A DNA stretch of 64,000 nucleotides from Balaenoptera acutorostrata (lineage: Eukaryota > Chordata > Mammalia > Artiodactyla > Balaenopteridae): NCBI RefSeq assembly GCF_949987535.1, contig NC_080081.1, forward strand, positions 35,752,428-35,816,427, in the 5' to 3' direction. Under the pieces are notes generated by a model. The model was given only the letters and a program-made list of their open reading frames with translations, did no database searches and had not been told where the DNA came from. A program made the position numbers and the translations under genes. This document shows, piece by piece, positions 22,431-35,426 of this stretch. Position 1 is the stretch's first letter. The number at the start of each line of letters is the position of its first letter.

Positions 22431-22654
22431 CTCTAGGTGGTCACAAAGCACGGAGCTGATCTCCCTGTGCTATGTGACTGCTTCCCACTAGCTATCTATT
22501 TTACATTTGGGAGTGTATATATGTCCATGCCACTCGCTCACTTCTTTCCAGCTTACCCTTTCCCCGCCCCGTGTCCTCAAGTCCATTCTCTAGTAGGTCT
22601 GCATCTTTATTCCCATTCTGCCCCTAGGTTCTTCATGACCATTTTTTTTTTTTT

Positions 22655-25600
22655 TTAGATTCCATATATATGTGTTAGCATACAGTATTTGTTTTACTCT
22701 TTCTCACGTACTTCACTCTGTATGACAGACACTAAGTCCATCCACCTCCACCTCACTGTGAATAACTCAATTTCATTTCTTTTTATGGCTGAGTAATATT
22801 CCATTGTATATATGTGTCACATCTTCTTTATCCATTCATCTGTTGATGGACACTTAGTTGCTTCCATGTCCTGGCTATTGTAAATAGAGCTGCAATGAAC
22901 ATCTTGGTACATGACTCTTTTTGAATTATGGTTTTCTCAGGATATATGCCCAGCAGTGGGATTGCTGGGTCGTATGGTAGTTCTAGCTTTAGTTTTTTAA
23001 GGAACCTCCATACTGTTCTCCATAGTGGCTGTATCAATTTACATTCTCACCAACAGTGCAAGAGGATTCCCTTTTCTCCACATCCTCTCCAGCATTTATT
23101 GTTTGTAGATTTTTTATGATGGCTATTCTGACTGGTGTGAGATGATATCTCATTGTAGTTTTGATTTGCATTTCCTTAATGATTAATGATGTTGAGCATC
23201 CTTTCATGTGTTTGTTGGCAATCTGTATATCTTCTCTGGAGAAATGTCTATTTAGGACTTCTGCCCATTGTTGGATTGGGTTTTTTGTTTTTTTGATATT
23301 GAGCTACATGAGCTGCTTATACATTTTGAAGATTAATCCTTTGTCAGTTACTTCATTTGCAAATATTTTCTCCCATTCTGAGGGGTGTCTTATCGTCTTG
23401 TTTGTGGTTTCCTTTGCTGTGCCAAAGCTTTTAAGTTTCATTAGGTCCCATTTGTTTATTTGTGTTTTTATTTCCATTTCTCTAGGAGGTGGGTCAAAAA
23501 GGATCTTGCTGTGATTTATGTCATAGAGTGTTCTGCCTATGTTTTCCTCAAAGAGTTTGATAGTGTCTGGCCTTACATTTAGGTCTTTAATCCATTTTGA
23601 GTTTATTTTTCTATATGGTGTTAAGGAGTGTCGTAATTTCATTCTTTTACATGAAGCTGTCCAGTTTTTCGAGCACAACTTACTGAAGAGGCTGTCTCTT
23701 CTCCATTGTATATTCTTGCCTCCTTTATCAAAGATAAGGTGACCATATATGCGTGGGTTTACCTCTGTGCTTTCTATCTTGTTCCATTTATCTATATTTC
23801 TGTTTTTGTGCCAGTTCCATACTGTCTTGAATACTGCAGCTTTGTAGTATGGTCTGAAGTCAGGGACCCTGATTCCTCCAGCTCCGTTTTTCATTCTCAA
23901 GATTGCTTTGGCTATACAGGGTCTTCTGTGTTTGCATACAAATTGTGAAATTTTTTTTTCTAGTTCTGTGAAAAATGCAATTGGTAGTTTGATAGGGACT
24001 GCAGTGAATCTGTAGATTCCTTTGGGTAGTATAGTCATTTTCACAATATTGATTCTTCCAATCCAAGAGCATGGTATATTGCTCCATCTGTTTGTATCAT
24101 CTTTCATTTCTTTCATCAGTGTCTTACACAATTTTGCATACAGGTCTTTTGTTTCCTTAGGTAGGTTTATTCCTAGGTATTTTATTATTTTGGTTGCAAT
24201 GGTAAACGGGCAGGTTTCCTTAATTACTCTTTCAGATTTTTCATCACTAGTATATAGGAATACAAGAGATTTCTGTGCATTAATTTTGTATCCTGCTACT
24301 ATACCAAATTCATTGATTAGCTCTTGTAGATTTCTGGTAACATATTTAGGATTATCTATGTATAGTGTCATGTCATCTACAAGCAGTGACAGTTTTACTT
24401 CTTCCTTTCTGATTTGGATTCCTTTTATTTCTTTATCTTCTCTGATTGCTGTGGCTAAAGCTTCCAAAACAATGTTGAATAATAGTGCTAAGAGTGAGCA
24501 ACCTTGTCTTGTTCCTGATCTTAGTGGAAATGGTTTCAGTTTTTCAACATTGAGGACGATGATGGCTGTGGGTTTGTCATATATGGCCTTTATTAAGTTG
24601 AGTTAAGTTCCCTCTACGCCTACTTTCCAGAGGGTTTTTATCATAAATGAATGTTGAATTTTGTTAAAAGTTTTTCTGCATCTATCGAGATGATCATATG
24701 GTTTTTATTCTTCAATTTGTTACTTTGGTGTATCACATTGATTGATTTGTGTATATTGAAGAATCCTTGCATTCCTGGGATAAACCCCATTTGATCATGC
24801 TGTATGATCCTTTTAGTGTGCTGTTGGATTCTGTTTGCTAGTATTTTGTTGAGGATTTTTGCATCTATGTTCATCAGTGATATTGGCCTGTAGTTTTCTT
24901 TCTTTATGACATCTTTGTCTGGTTTTGGTATCAGGCTGACGGTAGCCTCATAGAATGAGTTTGGGAGTCTTCCTCCCTCTGCTATATTTTGGAAGAGTTT
25001 GAGAAGGATAGGTGCTAGCTCTTCTCTAAATGTTTGATAGAATTCGCCTGTGAAGCCATCTGGTCCTGGGCTTTTGATTGTTGGAAGATTTTTAATCACA
25101 GTTTCAATTTCAGTGCTTGTGAGTGGTCTATTTTCTATTTCTTCCTGGTTCAGTCTTGAAAGCTGTGCTTTCTAAGAATTTGTCTATTTCTTCCAGGTTG
25201 TCCATTTTATTGGCATATAGGTGCTTGTGGTAATCTCTCATGATCCTTTGCATTTCTGCAGTGTCAGTTGTTACTTCTCCTTTTTCATTTCTAATTCTAT
25301 TGATTTGAGTCTTCTCCCTTTTTTTCTTGATGAGTCTGGCTAATGGTTTATCAATTTTGTTTATCTTCTCAAAGAACCAGCTATTATTTTTATTGATCTT
25401 TGCTATCATTTCCTTCATTTCTTTTTCATTTATTTGTGATCTGATCTTTATGATTTTTTTCCTTGTGCTAACTTTGTTTTTTTGTTGTTGTTCTTCTTCT
25501 TTCTCTAATTGCTTTAGGTGTAAGTTTAGGTTGTTTATTTGACATGTTTCTTGTTTCTTAAGGCAGGATTGTATTGCTATAAACTTCCCTCTTAGAACTG

Positions 25601-26471
25601 CTTTTGCTGCATCCCATAGGTTTTGGGTTGTTGTGTTTTCACCATCATTTGTTTCTAGGTATTTTTTGATTTCGTCTGATTTCTTCAGTGATCTCTTGGT
25701 TATTTAGTAGTGTATTGTTTAGCCTCCATGTGTTTTTATTTTTTACAGATTTTTCCTGTAATTGATATCTAGTCTTATAGTATTGTGGTCAGAAAAGATA
25801 CTTGCTATGATTTCAATTTTCTTATATTTACCAAGGCTTGATTTGTGACCCAAGATATGATCTATCCTGGAGAATGTTCCATGAGCACTTGAGAAGAAAG
25901 TGTATTCTGTTGTTTTTGGATGGAGTGTCTTATAAATATCAGTTAAGTCCATCTTGTTTAATGTATCATTTAAAGCCAGTGTTTCCTTATTTATTTTCAT
26001 ATTGGATGATCTGTCCATTGGTGAAAGTGGGGTGTTAAATTCCCCCACTATGGTTGTGTTTCTCTCAATTTCCTCTCTTATGGCTGTTAGTATTTGTCTT
26101 ATTTATTGAGGTGCTCCTATGTTGGTTGCATAAATATTTACAATTGTTATATCTTCTTCTTGGATTGATCCCTTGATCATTATGTAGTGTCGTTCTTTGT
26201 CTCTTGTAATAGTCGTTGTTTTAAAGTCTATTTTGTCTGATATGAGAATTGCTACTCCAGCTTTCTTTTGATTTCCATTTGCATGGAATATCTTTTTCCA
26301 TCCCCTCACTTTCAGTCTGTATGTGTCCCTAGGTCTGAAGTGGGTCTCTTGTAGACAGCATATATATGGGTCTTGTTTCTGTATCCATTCAGCCAGTCTA
26401 TTTCTTTTGGTTGGAGCATTTAATCCATTTACATTTAAGGTAATTATTGATATGTATGTTTCTACTACCTT
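22655..26471 (-). pseudogene. L1 ORF2 no. 2, disabled
   Basis: About 3.8 kb with the usual order: endonuclease (26471 to about 25750), reverse transcriptase (about 25130-24200) and C-terminal region ending in a HIYGI-like tail at 22655. Lesions: the start codon reads AAG instead of ATG (26469-26471); Tyr to stop near 26103; frame changes between 25750 and 25418, between 25128 and 25099, near 24641, and between 23304 and 23037. The RT catalytic box reads LVDD instead of FADD (24372-24383); the two aspartates survive. The longest open stretch is 387 codons (23304-24467), covering the end of RT and the domain after it. Non-functional. Confidence 0.94.
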
Positions 26472-26529
26472 TTTTTAAACTGATTTAGGTTTGTTATTGT
26501 AGGTCTTTTCCTTCTCTTGTGTTTCCTGC

Positions 26530-27422
26530 CTAGAGAAGTTCCTTCAGCATTTGTTATAAAGCTGATTTGGTGGTGCTGAATTCTCTTGGCTTTTGCTTGT
26601 CGGTTAAGGTTTTAATTTCTTCATCAAATCTGAATGAGATCCTTGCTGGGTAGAGTAATCTTGGTTGTAGGTTTTTCCCTTTCATCACTTTAAATATGTC
26701 CTGCCACTCCCTTCTGGCTTGCAGAGTTTCTGCTGAAAGATAAGCTGGTAACCTTATGGGGATTCCCTTGTATGTTATTTGTTGTTTTCCCTTGCTGCTT
26801 TTAATATTTTTTCTTTGTATTTAATTTTTGATTGTTTGATTAATATGTGTCTTGAAGTGTTTCTCCTTGTATTTATCTAGTATGGGACTCTCTGTGCTTC
26901 CTGGACTGGATTAACTATTTCCTTTCCCATATTAGGGAAGTTTTCAACTATAATCTCTTCAAATATTTTCTCAGTCCCTTTCTTTTTCTCTTCTTCTTCT
27001 GGGACCTCTATAATTCGAATGTTGATGCATTTAATGTTGTCCCAGAGGTCTCTGACACTGTCCTCAATTCTTTTCATTCATTTTTCTTTATTCTGCTGTA
27101 CAGTAGTTATTTCCACTATTTTATCTTCTTGGTCACTTATCCGTCCTTCTGCCTCAGTTATTTTGCTATTGATGCATTCTAGAGAGTTTTAAATTTCATG
27201 TATTGTGTTGTTCATCATTGTTTGTTTGCTCTTTAGTTTTTCTAGGTCCCTGTTAAACATTTATTTTACTTTCTCCACTCTATTTCCAAGATTTTGGATC
27301 ATCTTTACTATCAGTATTCTGTATTCTTTTTCAGGTAGACTTCCTATTTCCTCTTCATTTGTTAGGTCTGGTGGGTTTTTACCTTGCTCCTTCATTGGCT
27401 GTTTGTTTCTCTGTTCTCTCAT
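26530..27422 (-). pseudogene. L1 ORF1 no. 2, disabled
   Basis: Starts with ATG at 27422 (MREQRNKQPMKEQGK...), in the same context as the other copies. A TAA stop falls at codon 54 (27261-27263). The frame continues through the RRM-like region (RDLWDNIK near 27053) to a stop at 26877. The natural stop at 26530-26532 is out of phase with the ATG, so there is also a net indel. Coiled coil and chaperone domains are recognisable but the protein is not made. Confidence 0.9.
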
Positions 27423-29454
27423 TTTGCTTAACTTACTGTGTTTGGGGTGTCCTTTTCACAGGCTGCAGGTCAGTACTTCCCGTTGTTTTTGGTGTCTGCC
27501 CCCAGTGGCTAAGATTGGTTCAGTGGGTTGTGTAGGCTTCCTGTTAGAGGGGACTGGTGCCTGTGTTCTGGTGGATGAGGCTAGATCTTATCTTTCTGGT
27601 GGGCAGGTCTGCATCTGGTGGTGTGTTTTGGGGTGTCTCTGACCTTATTATGATTTTAGACAGCCTCTCTGCTAATGGGTGGGAGTGTGTTCCTGTGTTG
27701 CTAGTTGTTTGGCAAAGGGTGTCCAGCACTGTAGCTTGCTTGTCTTTGAGTGGAGCTGGGTCTTGGCGTTGAGATGGAGATCTCTGGGAGCTTTTTGCCA
27801 TTTGATATTACGGGTAGCTGGGAGGTCTCTGGTGATCAATGTCCTGAACTTGGCTCTCCTACCTCAGAGGCACAGCCCTGATGCCCGGATGAGAACCAAG
27901 ATGCTTTCATCCACATGGCTCAGAATAAAAGGGAGAAAAAAAGAAAAAAAAAAAAAGTAAAATTAAAAGTTATTAAAATAAAAAATAATTATTAGAAATT
28001 TTAAAAAATTTAAAAAGTAATTTAAAAAAAAGAAAGAACGAAGAGAGCAACCATACCAAAAAACAAATTCACCAATGATAACAAGCGCTAAAAAGTATAC
28101 TAAAAAAAGAAAAGAAAAAAAGACCAGAAAGATGGAAACCTAGGACAAATGGTAAAAGCAAAGCTATACAGATAAAGTCACACACAGAAGCATAGAATTA
28201 CACACTCACAAAAAGAGAAAAAGGGAAAAATATATATATATCATTGCTCCCAAAGTCCACTACCTCAATTTGGGATGATTCATTGTCTATTCAGGTATTC
28301 CACAGATGCAGGGTACATCAAGTTGATTGTGGAGATTTAATCCACTGCTCCTTAGGCTGCTGGGAGAGATTTCCCTTTCTCGTCTTTGTTTGCACAACTC
28401 CTGGGTTTGGCTTTGGATTTGGCCCCGTCTCTGTTTGTAGGTCGTCTGAGGGTGTCTGTTCCTGCTCAGACAGGACGGGGTTAAAGGAGCAACTGATTCG
28501 GGGGCTCTGGCTCACTCAGGCCCGGGGGAGGGAGGGGTATGGATGTGGGGCGAGCCTGCAGTGGCAGAGACCAGCATGACATTGCAACAGCCTTAGGTGC
28601 CGTGTGTTCTCCCGGGGAATTTGTCCCTGGATCACAGGACGCTGGCAGTGGCAGACTGCACAGGCAGCCTGTAGGGCAGGTGTGGATAGTGACCTGTACT
28701 TGCACACAGGCTTCTTGGTGACTGCAGCAGCAGCCTTAGCGTCTCATGCCCATCTCTGGTGTCCGCACTGATAGCCGCGGCTCAAGCCCGTCTCTGGAGC
28801 TCATTTAGGCGGTGCTCTGAATCCCCTCTCCTCGTGCACCAGGAAACAAAGAGTCAAGCATAAGTTTCTTGCCTCTTCGGCAGCTCAGACCTTTTCCCGG
28901 ACTCCCTCCTGGCTAGCTGTGGTGCAATAGCCCCCTTCAGGCTGTGTTCACGCCACCAAACTCAGTCCTCTCCCTGGGATCTGACCTCTGAAGCCCGAGC
29001 CTCAGCTCTCAGCCCTCACCCGCCCCGGTGGGTGAGTAGACAAGCCTCTTGGGCTGGTGAGTGCTGGTCGGATCCGACCCTCTGTGCGGGAATCTCTCCG
29101 CTTTGCCCTCCGCACCCCTGTTACTTCACTCTCCTCCGTGGCTCTGAAGCTTCCCCCCTCTGCCACCCCCTTCTCCGCCCATGAAGGGGCTTCCTAGTGT
29201 GTGGAAACCTTTCCTCCTTCACAGCTCCTTCCCACTGGTGCAGGTCCCGTCCCTATTCTTTTGTCTCTGTTTTTTCTTTTGCCCTACCCATGTACGTGGG
29301 GAGTTTCTTGCCTTTTGGGAGGTCTGAGGTCTTCTGCCAGAGTTCAGTAGGTGTTCTGTAGGAGCTGTTCCACATGTAGGTGTATTTCTGATGTATTTGT
29401 GGGGAGGAAGGTGATCTCCACGTCTTACTCTTCTGCCATCTTGAAGCTCCTCCC
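27423..29454 (-). promoter_or_regulatory. L1 no. 2 5' UTR with internal promoter
   Basis: About 2.0 kb. GT-rich near ORF1, a short A-rich block (27935-28035), then a GC-rich block (28330-29200) with fewer CpGs than in no. 1. One 367-bp unit only. The 5' end is at the YY1-like site. Confidence 0.85.
29433..29443 (-). promoter_or_regulatory. YY1-type site at L1 no. 2 5' end
   Basis: Minus strand reads CAAGATGGCAG, one change from the no. 1 copy, at the same distance from the element start. Confidence 0.7.
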
Positions 29455-29479
29455 AGAGGCCTTTTAAAATCAGCTCTAT

Positions 29480-29724
29480 GTTATTTAGATGAGGTTCCAC
29501 CTTTCTTTGAACATTTCTTTATTTTCTGGTGCATATTTTCCAGGTCCATCTTATACTTTTTTGCCCTAACCTAGGAATCAGTCATTTCTCTCAGAAGCGC
29601 TGTTTACTTTTAGTATGCCAAATCAAATTTAGAAACCAATATCTGGATGCTAGGTGTGGGACCATCACCGCTCCTCTGTCCTCTTAGTGGGCAGAGCAAG
29701 GGAATATATATATTCACACACAAG

Positions 29725-29765
<41 letters not shown>

Positions 29766-30060
29766 ATCTACATTAACATCTGTGCTTATTTCTATATTGA
29801 TTGATATATATTGAATTACATGAGCTCTAACTGATTTCTCTAATTCTAATGCAACATGACAGAGATTGTTCTTGTTTTTTTCTTTTCTATATATGCAACT
29901 CCAGTAGTAAAATACCTGGTTCCCATTATCCTTAATATATTTACTTATTCATCAATCCAGCTCTATTTATTCCATTTCCCCTTGCTGAAGTTGTTCCTTC
30001 TCCTTACCACCCAGAGTTACTTTTTTCAGCCCATTTAGGCTCTGACAACCCACAATAGAC
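29480..30060. mobile_element. Old interspersed repeat, family not assigned
   Basis: Characteristic order: a segment reading gaaaccaatatctggatgct, then a TA microsatellite, then acctggttcccattatcctt and catcaatccagctctattt. I have the impression of a recurring mammalian repeat but cannot name the family or the orientation. Confidence 0.45.
29704..29762. repeat. (TA)n microsatellite within old repeat
   Basis: TA block, a short cacacaca insert, then about 36 bases of pure TA. Confidence 0.93.
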
Positions 30061-30429
30061 CACCACCTCAACCTTTCCACATGACCCATGCATGTTCAGT
30101 TGGATGTTCAGTTACTCTGCACTATGATGCAATAGTTACCTATTACAGTCTTGAAGGGATGATGTTTCATCAGTGCATCATTATACAGACTTTGTGTGGT
30201 GTAACTAATGTGTTTGGTGGGAGAGCTAGATTTGACTTTGACGTGGATGAAGTCATGTCCTTCCTGAGGGTGTACCGGCAGCTACCACCTTCATAGAAGG
30301 TGGGACTGGAGATGCAGGGCCTGGAGATGGATCCCAGTGTGAAGTAGGACTTCCTTCTCCTTAGTGGCCATCACTGCCCTATCAGGAGTGGGGTCTGATA
30401 CCAGGTTGTTGCAGCAGAAACTATGAAGT
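30061..30429. other. Unassigned sequence, may belong to the older L1 5' UTR
   Basis: GC content rises from here rightwards. A 71-codon frame (30081-30296) has no known domain. Confidence 0.4.
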
Positions 30430-30866
30430 TTGGGCCTGAGCTGGCTCTGTTCCCTTTAAGTGTGTGTTTTTCCCTTTCCCTTCACTGAGACCTTTGCCCC
30501 AGAGAGGTGGGAATGCTGAAGCAAGTGGGGTCTGTGTAACCTCTCGGCTCATGGCGGCAACAGACAGAAGTCCAATGCAGTGCCTGTGCTCAAACACAGC
30601 CTCAGGTCCAAGTCCCCTTTGCTCCTCACAACCAATTACTGTCCCTAGCCTCTGCTGCCCTGTTGTGGAATCACTCAGCAGGTCAGACAGGAGGGCCTGT
30701 GTGGTCTCTCATCATGTATGGAGGGATGGTGAGCTATGGTGGAGGAGCCACCCACAGTCAGAGATCTGGGCTGCTTCTGAGGCACTGCTTGAGTAAGGGC
30801 CAACAATGGCTGCTGAAGTCCCACCCAGATTCAGCCTTGGTAGATTCTTTTCCCAAGAAGAAGAAA

Positions 30867-30930
30867 CTTAGCTGCCCCAGATCCAGTGCTTAGCTGCCCC
30901 AGATCCAGTGCTGCTCTGTGCTGCTCTGTG
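30867..30930. repeat. Two adjacent perfect microduplications
   Basis: A 22-bp unit is repeated exactly (30867-30888, 30889-30910) and is followed by a 10-bp unit repeated exactly (ctgctctgtg at 30911-30920 and 30921-30930). Confidence 0.97.
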
Positions 30931-31448
30931 GTGTGGAGTGAGTGGGGGCCTGAGTGTTCACGTGGCTCAGACTGGGGTTTGCAGTGAGGCTGGCCTGGAA
31001 AACCTGGCAGCATGTAGAGCAGGTCTTTCTCCACCCTACTTTGGGGCCAAGCCAGCATACACATGCTCCTCACAGGTGGAGTCCAGGCTCCCCACAGCCC
31101 TCCTATTAGTCCCAGCTGTCCTCCAACCAGCCAAGGGGCTTTGTCTCCCCCACTTAGGACCCCAGGACTGGGGTGTCCAAACTGTGGTTCAAACCACTCA
31201 CTCCCCAGGGAAGGTATCCCCACCACAACCTCCCTTTTCCTCTGAGTCCCGTCCCAGGGCACATGTGCCGACCTGATCCCTTTTCTTCCCATCCAACCAG
31301 ATTACGTGCATATATTTCTTACAGCCTTGGTCGTACAAGAATCCTTCTGTCACTTTCTAGTTAGTTTTTAGTGAGAATTTTTCCACATGTAGATGTAATT
31401 TTGATGTGTTCTTGGTGGGTGGGGAGGCGAGGTCCATGTCCTTTTACT

Positions 31449-31459
31449 CTGCCATCTTG
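31449..31459 (-). promoter_or_regulatory. YY1-type site at older L1 5' end
   Basis: Minus strand reads CAAGATGGCAG at the fragment's 5' boundary, the position conserved across L1 lineages. Confidence 0.65.
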
Positions 31460-31524
31460 ATCTGAACTCCCCTATTCTCTGGATTTAGAAATCTAAGTTG
31501 AAAGTCATTCTCTTTTATCATTTA

Positions 31525-31551
31525 TATGCATATATATATATATAAATGTAT

Positions 31552-31588
<37 letters not shown>
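31525..31588. repeat. (TA)n microsatellite
   Basis: Two TA blocks with aatgtatatc between them; the right block is pure TA for about 34 bases. Confidence 0.95.
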
Positions 31589-31589
<1 letters not shown>

Positions 31590-32339
31590 GATATTCAGTC
31601 CTGATTTTGTCATTGGTAGCTTTCTTGCTTATTACCAATTCAACATGTATTAAAAACTTCAGAATGTACCTTTCCCATAACCTAGTGTTTGTGAAATATA
31701 CCTAATACTAAGGAAGATGTTTACTCTTTTATTGGGCTACTGATTAAAATGTTAAATACAGGGTCTAGGATCATCCTTGCTGGATTTTTAGGTTTTTCTA
31801 TCTTTCTTCATTTGACCCTGATTAAGAGCTACGTAAAAAGAGACAAAATCTTATGGTGTGAGGGAAAGGGTGAAAAATTATGGTATTGATTTTGTTCTAA
31901 TCACAAATATTTTTTTATGGAATGAGAGGTTTACTTACTATAACCACCAAAAGTAGTGTATTCAAATAAAGTGATTTATTTACATTAGCATTGCTTCTTC
32001 ACAGTGTAATTACTCAAAGTGTAATCCATATATAAATCAAATTAATTAATACCTTAAAACAATAGCCTAACAATTCCAATTTTTCTAGCAGTCTCAATCA
32101 ATAATATGAAAATGAGAAAACAAATGAAAGTACAAAACCAGCATCTGTCAAAAGAAAGTAAGCACAAAAATACAGAAAAATCAATTACCATATAAACTTG
32201 ATTTATTCAGTAGGTGACATTTCACTATTATATTTGCTTAACTACATAAAATTAATAATTGTAAGCAGAGTAACTTAAAATAGTAATGAAAGTATATAAA
32301 TAAAATGTTACATTATTGTCCAAGCTCTTAACTGTTTTT
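31589..32339. other. AT-rich single-copy DNA, nothing recognised
   Basis: No ORF or repeat family supported. Confidence 0.5.
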
Positions 32340-32480
32340 AGAAAGAGAAAGAAAGAAAGAAACAAGAGTTAGAGACACTGAGAGAAACAGAGACAGAGGG
32401 GAGGGAGGAAGAAAAGAAGGAAAGGAGGAAGGAAAGAAAGAAGGAAGGAAGGAAGGGAGGGAGGAAGGAAGGGAAGAAAT
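32340..32480. repeat. Purine-rich GAAA/GGAA repeat
   Basis: About 140 bases, almost all A and G, on the plus strand: GAAA units at left, GAGAC-like centre, GGAA/GGGA units at right. A polypurine mirror-type tract. The minus-strand frame through it is a proline/serine artefact. Confidence 0.93.
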
Positions 32481-33839
32481 TCACCTAAGACTTTAAATTC
32501 TGAACATTTCAAGTTTAAATATTGTATAGCTAATATTTTTTGACCTTTCTTTAGAATTCTCAAAAAACCTGCATTATTAAATAATATTAACTATTTATCA
32601 GTGTGGACCATTTTATATAAAACCTTGTGTATTACATAAAGAAATACCAATAATTCCCCAAATTAAGAACCTATATGAAATCTCATTAAGTAGATCTGTC
32701 TAGCTTTTGATCATACACTTATTTGCTAGGTATGCAAGGGTGAATCTTTATGGAGTTGCTTTGATTTTAAATTTAGTTCCTAACAAGTTCTTTCCTGAAT
32801 CATAAACATTTCATTACTCTAAGCTGTTGCTAACAAGTAATTATCAATTATCCTCTTTCTCATAAATGTTAACTTTCTTTGTCCAACTGAGTAGTTCCTA
32901 TTCAAATCCAATTTGAGGCACTTTTAACGGCCTAAGTGTGGTCTTACCCTAATAAAATTGCTTAATATGTATAAGTTAACTCTCTTACTGTATCATTTAT
33001 TTGGTTTTATCTATATTATTGTCTTTATTTTTATATATGTAAAATGTCCCTGAAATGAAAAGGCCCTAACTTTGAATAATTGTTTTATTAAAGATGAAAA
33101 AACTGAAACTATATTACTGGTGTTAAGAGATAAAGTTCTATATTTGAAACTGTGTTTTACATCTCAGTAAGTGTTCAGAATGGGTTGGATTTGTCAAAAA
33201 ATATGCTAGAGGAAATACAAGCATATGATTGGTGGTGTTTGTGAGGATCTGATCTAAGATGGATTTAAGTTCTCTCTGATAACTATTTGTAAATAATCAA
33301 ATATTTGCTCTGATGCCTATGAAAAGTACTATGAAAGATAAAATGAAATGTAAGATTTGATCTCAAGTATCATATAGTTCAGAGGTTACATGGAAAGATA
33401 AGATATATGTTTGTTTATAAATTTATATAAATAAAATCCTGATTTCAAACAGGTTAAAGATGTATCCAATGAAAGCTATAAAATGTGTTATAGATTTTTG
33501 AATGAAAGAGACCTTCTTTCCAAGTGGGCTATTCAGTATAAGCTTCTTGGAGGGGGAGAAACCTGAGTTTCTTAGGGAGTACTTGGCTCAGGTCTGTCTT
33601 AGTTTTCAGATGTTTGGTATTAGAACTGAATCCCAGGAATCAGATCTTGGTTAGGATGTGTAATGGTAAAATGGTAGCATGAACTTTGTCACATAGCTGA
33701 AGTGTTTCTGTAGAAAGCAATGATGGCATAAGTAAAGATATTAAAATTTTCTTGCACACCAAAATGTTCACAGGAAGAAATGATGACAGAAACAAAGGGA
33801 CTAGAAAGGGTAATAATACAAGAAGTCTCACCCCTTATG
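32481..33839. other. AT-rich single-copy DNA, nothing recognised
   Basis: No supported ORF, RNA gene or repeat; frames are at most about 65 codons. Confidence 0.5.
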
Positions 33840-35090
33840 TAAAAATTAGCTCAAAATGAATCATGATCACAGGTACAAACAGTAAAACTATAAAATGTAA
33901 ATGTAAATTTTAAAACTATATGTTTTTTATAAAAAGCATAGAAAAAAATCTTTGGAATTTAGGTCTAGGCAAAAAGTTCTTAGACTTAACACTAAAGCAT
34001 AATTCATTAAAAAAGAAAAAAGTAAAAGTTGATGATTTTGACTTAATCAAAATTAGAAACTTTTACTCTCCAAAAGACTCTGTAAAGAGCCTGGAAGAAA
34101 ATATACACAATCACATATTTAACAAAAGGATAGTATCTGGAATATATAAACAACTCTCAAAATTCACCAATAAAACACCAAAAGATCCAATTACAAAGTG
34201 GGCAAAATACATGAAGAGACATTTCACTAAAAAATTATACATATGGCAAATAAGCACATGAGTAAATCCTCAATATCATTGGCTGTTAGGGAAATGCAAA
34301 TTAAAGCCACACACTTATGAGAAGAGATAGAATACAAAATAGTGATGCCACTAAATACTGGTGAAAATGTAGAGCAAGTGGAGTTTTGCTAACGGGAATA
34401 TAAAATTGTATAGTTATTCCTGAAAACTGAACATGCAACTACCATGTGATCCAGTAATTGCACTCTTGGATGTTTATCCTGAGACATCAAAATTTATGTT
34501 TACATAAAATCTGCTCATGAACGTGTTTAGCAATTTTATTCATAATAGTAAAAAAAAATTAGAAGAAACGAACAGGATGCCCTTATATGTGTGAATGCTT
34601 AAACAAACTGTGGTACATCCATATTAAGGATTACCATTCAGTAATATAAAGCAATCTGGAACAGATACATAATGTATGATTTTAATTATATAATATTATT
34701 AAAGGACAAACTTACAGATATGGATAAAAGCTTAGTGGTTGTTGTGGTTAAGGAAGGAATAGGGGTAGGAAGGAAATTGATAAGGCTTATAAGGGCAACA
34801 TGAGGGACCCTTGTCCTGATGGACATGTTCTCTAGCTTACTGTATCACTGTCAATGTCCTAGTTGTGGTGTTGTCTTATAGTTTTACCACATGTTACCAC
34901 TGGGGGAAACTGAATAATGGGGGCTACAGGAGTTCATGTTACCAAGGGAATTTAAATTGCTTACTTGATAATTCAACATTCACACTAATACTCACATACT
35001 GTTCTAGATGTATTTCAGCCTATGTCTGCCATAGACATTTGCTGTGGATTTGATTTTCTCAGATACATGACAAAGTTTTAGGCAAAACTT
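33840..35090 (+). mobile_element. Old L1 fragment: ORF2 3' end and 3' UTR
   Basis: A frame at 33920-34261 (113 codons) matches the ORF2 C-terminal region (KIRNFYSPKDSVK, ISGIYKQL-like, ITKWAKYMKRHF), comparable to the younger copies' [16 protein letters not shown]. Downstream is a stop-rich C-terminal end and a 3' UTR (about 34800-34930). The ancient L1M class is likely from its divergence. 5'-truncated; no function. Confidence 0.85.
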
Positions 35091-35114
35091 GGCATCCATT
35101 TAAATAGAATGGTT

Positions 35115-35426
35115 GGACCTAGAGATTATCACACTAAGTGAAATAATGCAGACAGAGAAAGACAAATATCATATGATATCACTTATATGTGGAATTTTAA
35201 AAAGTGATACAACTGAACTTATTTAGAAAACAGAAATAGACTCACAGACATAGAAAACAAACACGGTTATCAATGGGGAAAGCAGGGGCAGGGATAAATT
35301 GGGAATTTGGGATTAACAGATACACACCACTAGAAAAATAGATAAGCAACAAGGACTTACTGTATAGCACAGGGAACTATATTCAATATCTTGTAATAAC
35401 CTATAAGGGAAAAATTCTGAAAAAAT

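Larger units (their letters stand above)
22258..29454 (-). mobile_element. Full-length LINE-1 no. 2 (7.2 kb)
   Basis: Same order as no. 1: 3' UTR from 22258, ORF2 22655-26471, ORF1 26530-27422, 5' UTR 27423-29454. Probable target duplication agaggcattTTA at 22246-22257 against agaggccttTTA at 29455-29466 (11 of 12 identical). ORFs are more damaged than in no. 1, suggesting an older insertion. It has one copy of the 367-bp 5' UTR unit and one 38-bp unit. Confidence 0.95.
30430..31463 (-). mobile_element. 5' UTR of an older L1 (5'-end fragment)
   Basis: The right end (31380-31463: ccacatgtagatgtaatttt, ggtccatgtcc, then gccatcttg) aligns with the extreme 5' end of the full-length copies at 17519-17593 and 29368-29443, but the body is a different, GC-rich 5' UTR. 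This suggests an older L1 lineage whose 3' part is not adjacent. Frames of 110-153 codons on both strands are GC-rich artefacts. Confidence 0.65.

Noticed and set aside
32340..32480. Proline-rich protein on the minus strand
   Set aside because: It is the translation of a GAAA/GGAA simple repeat.
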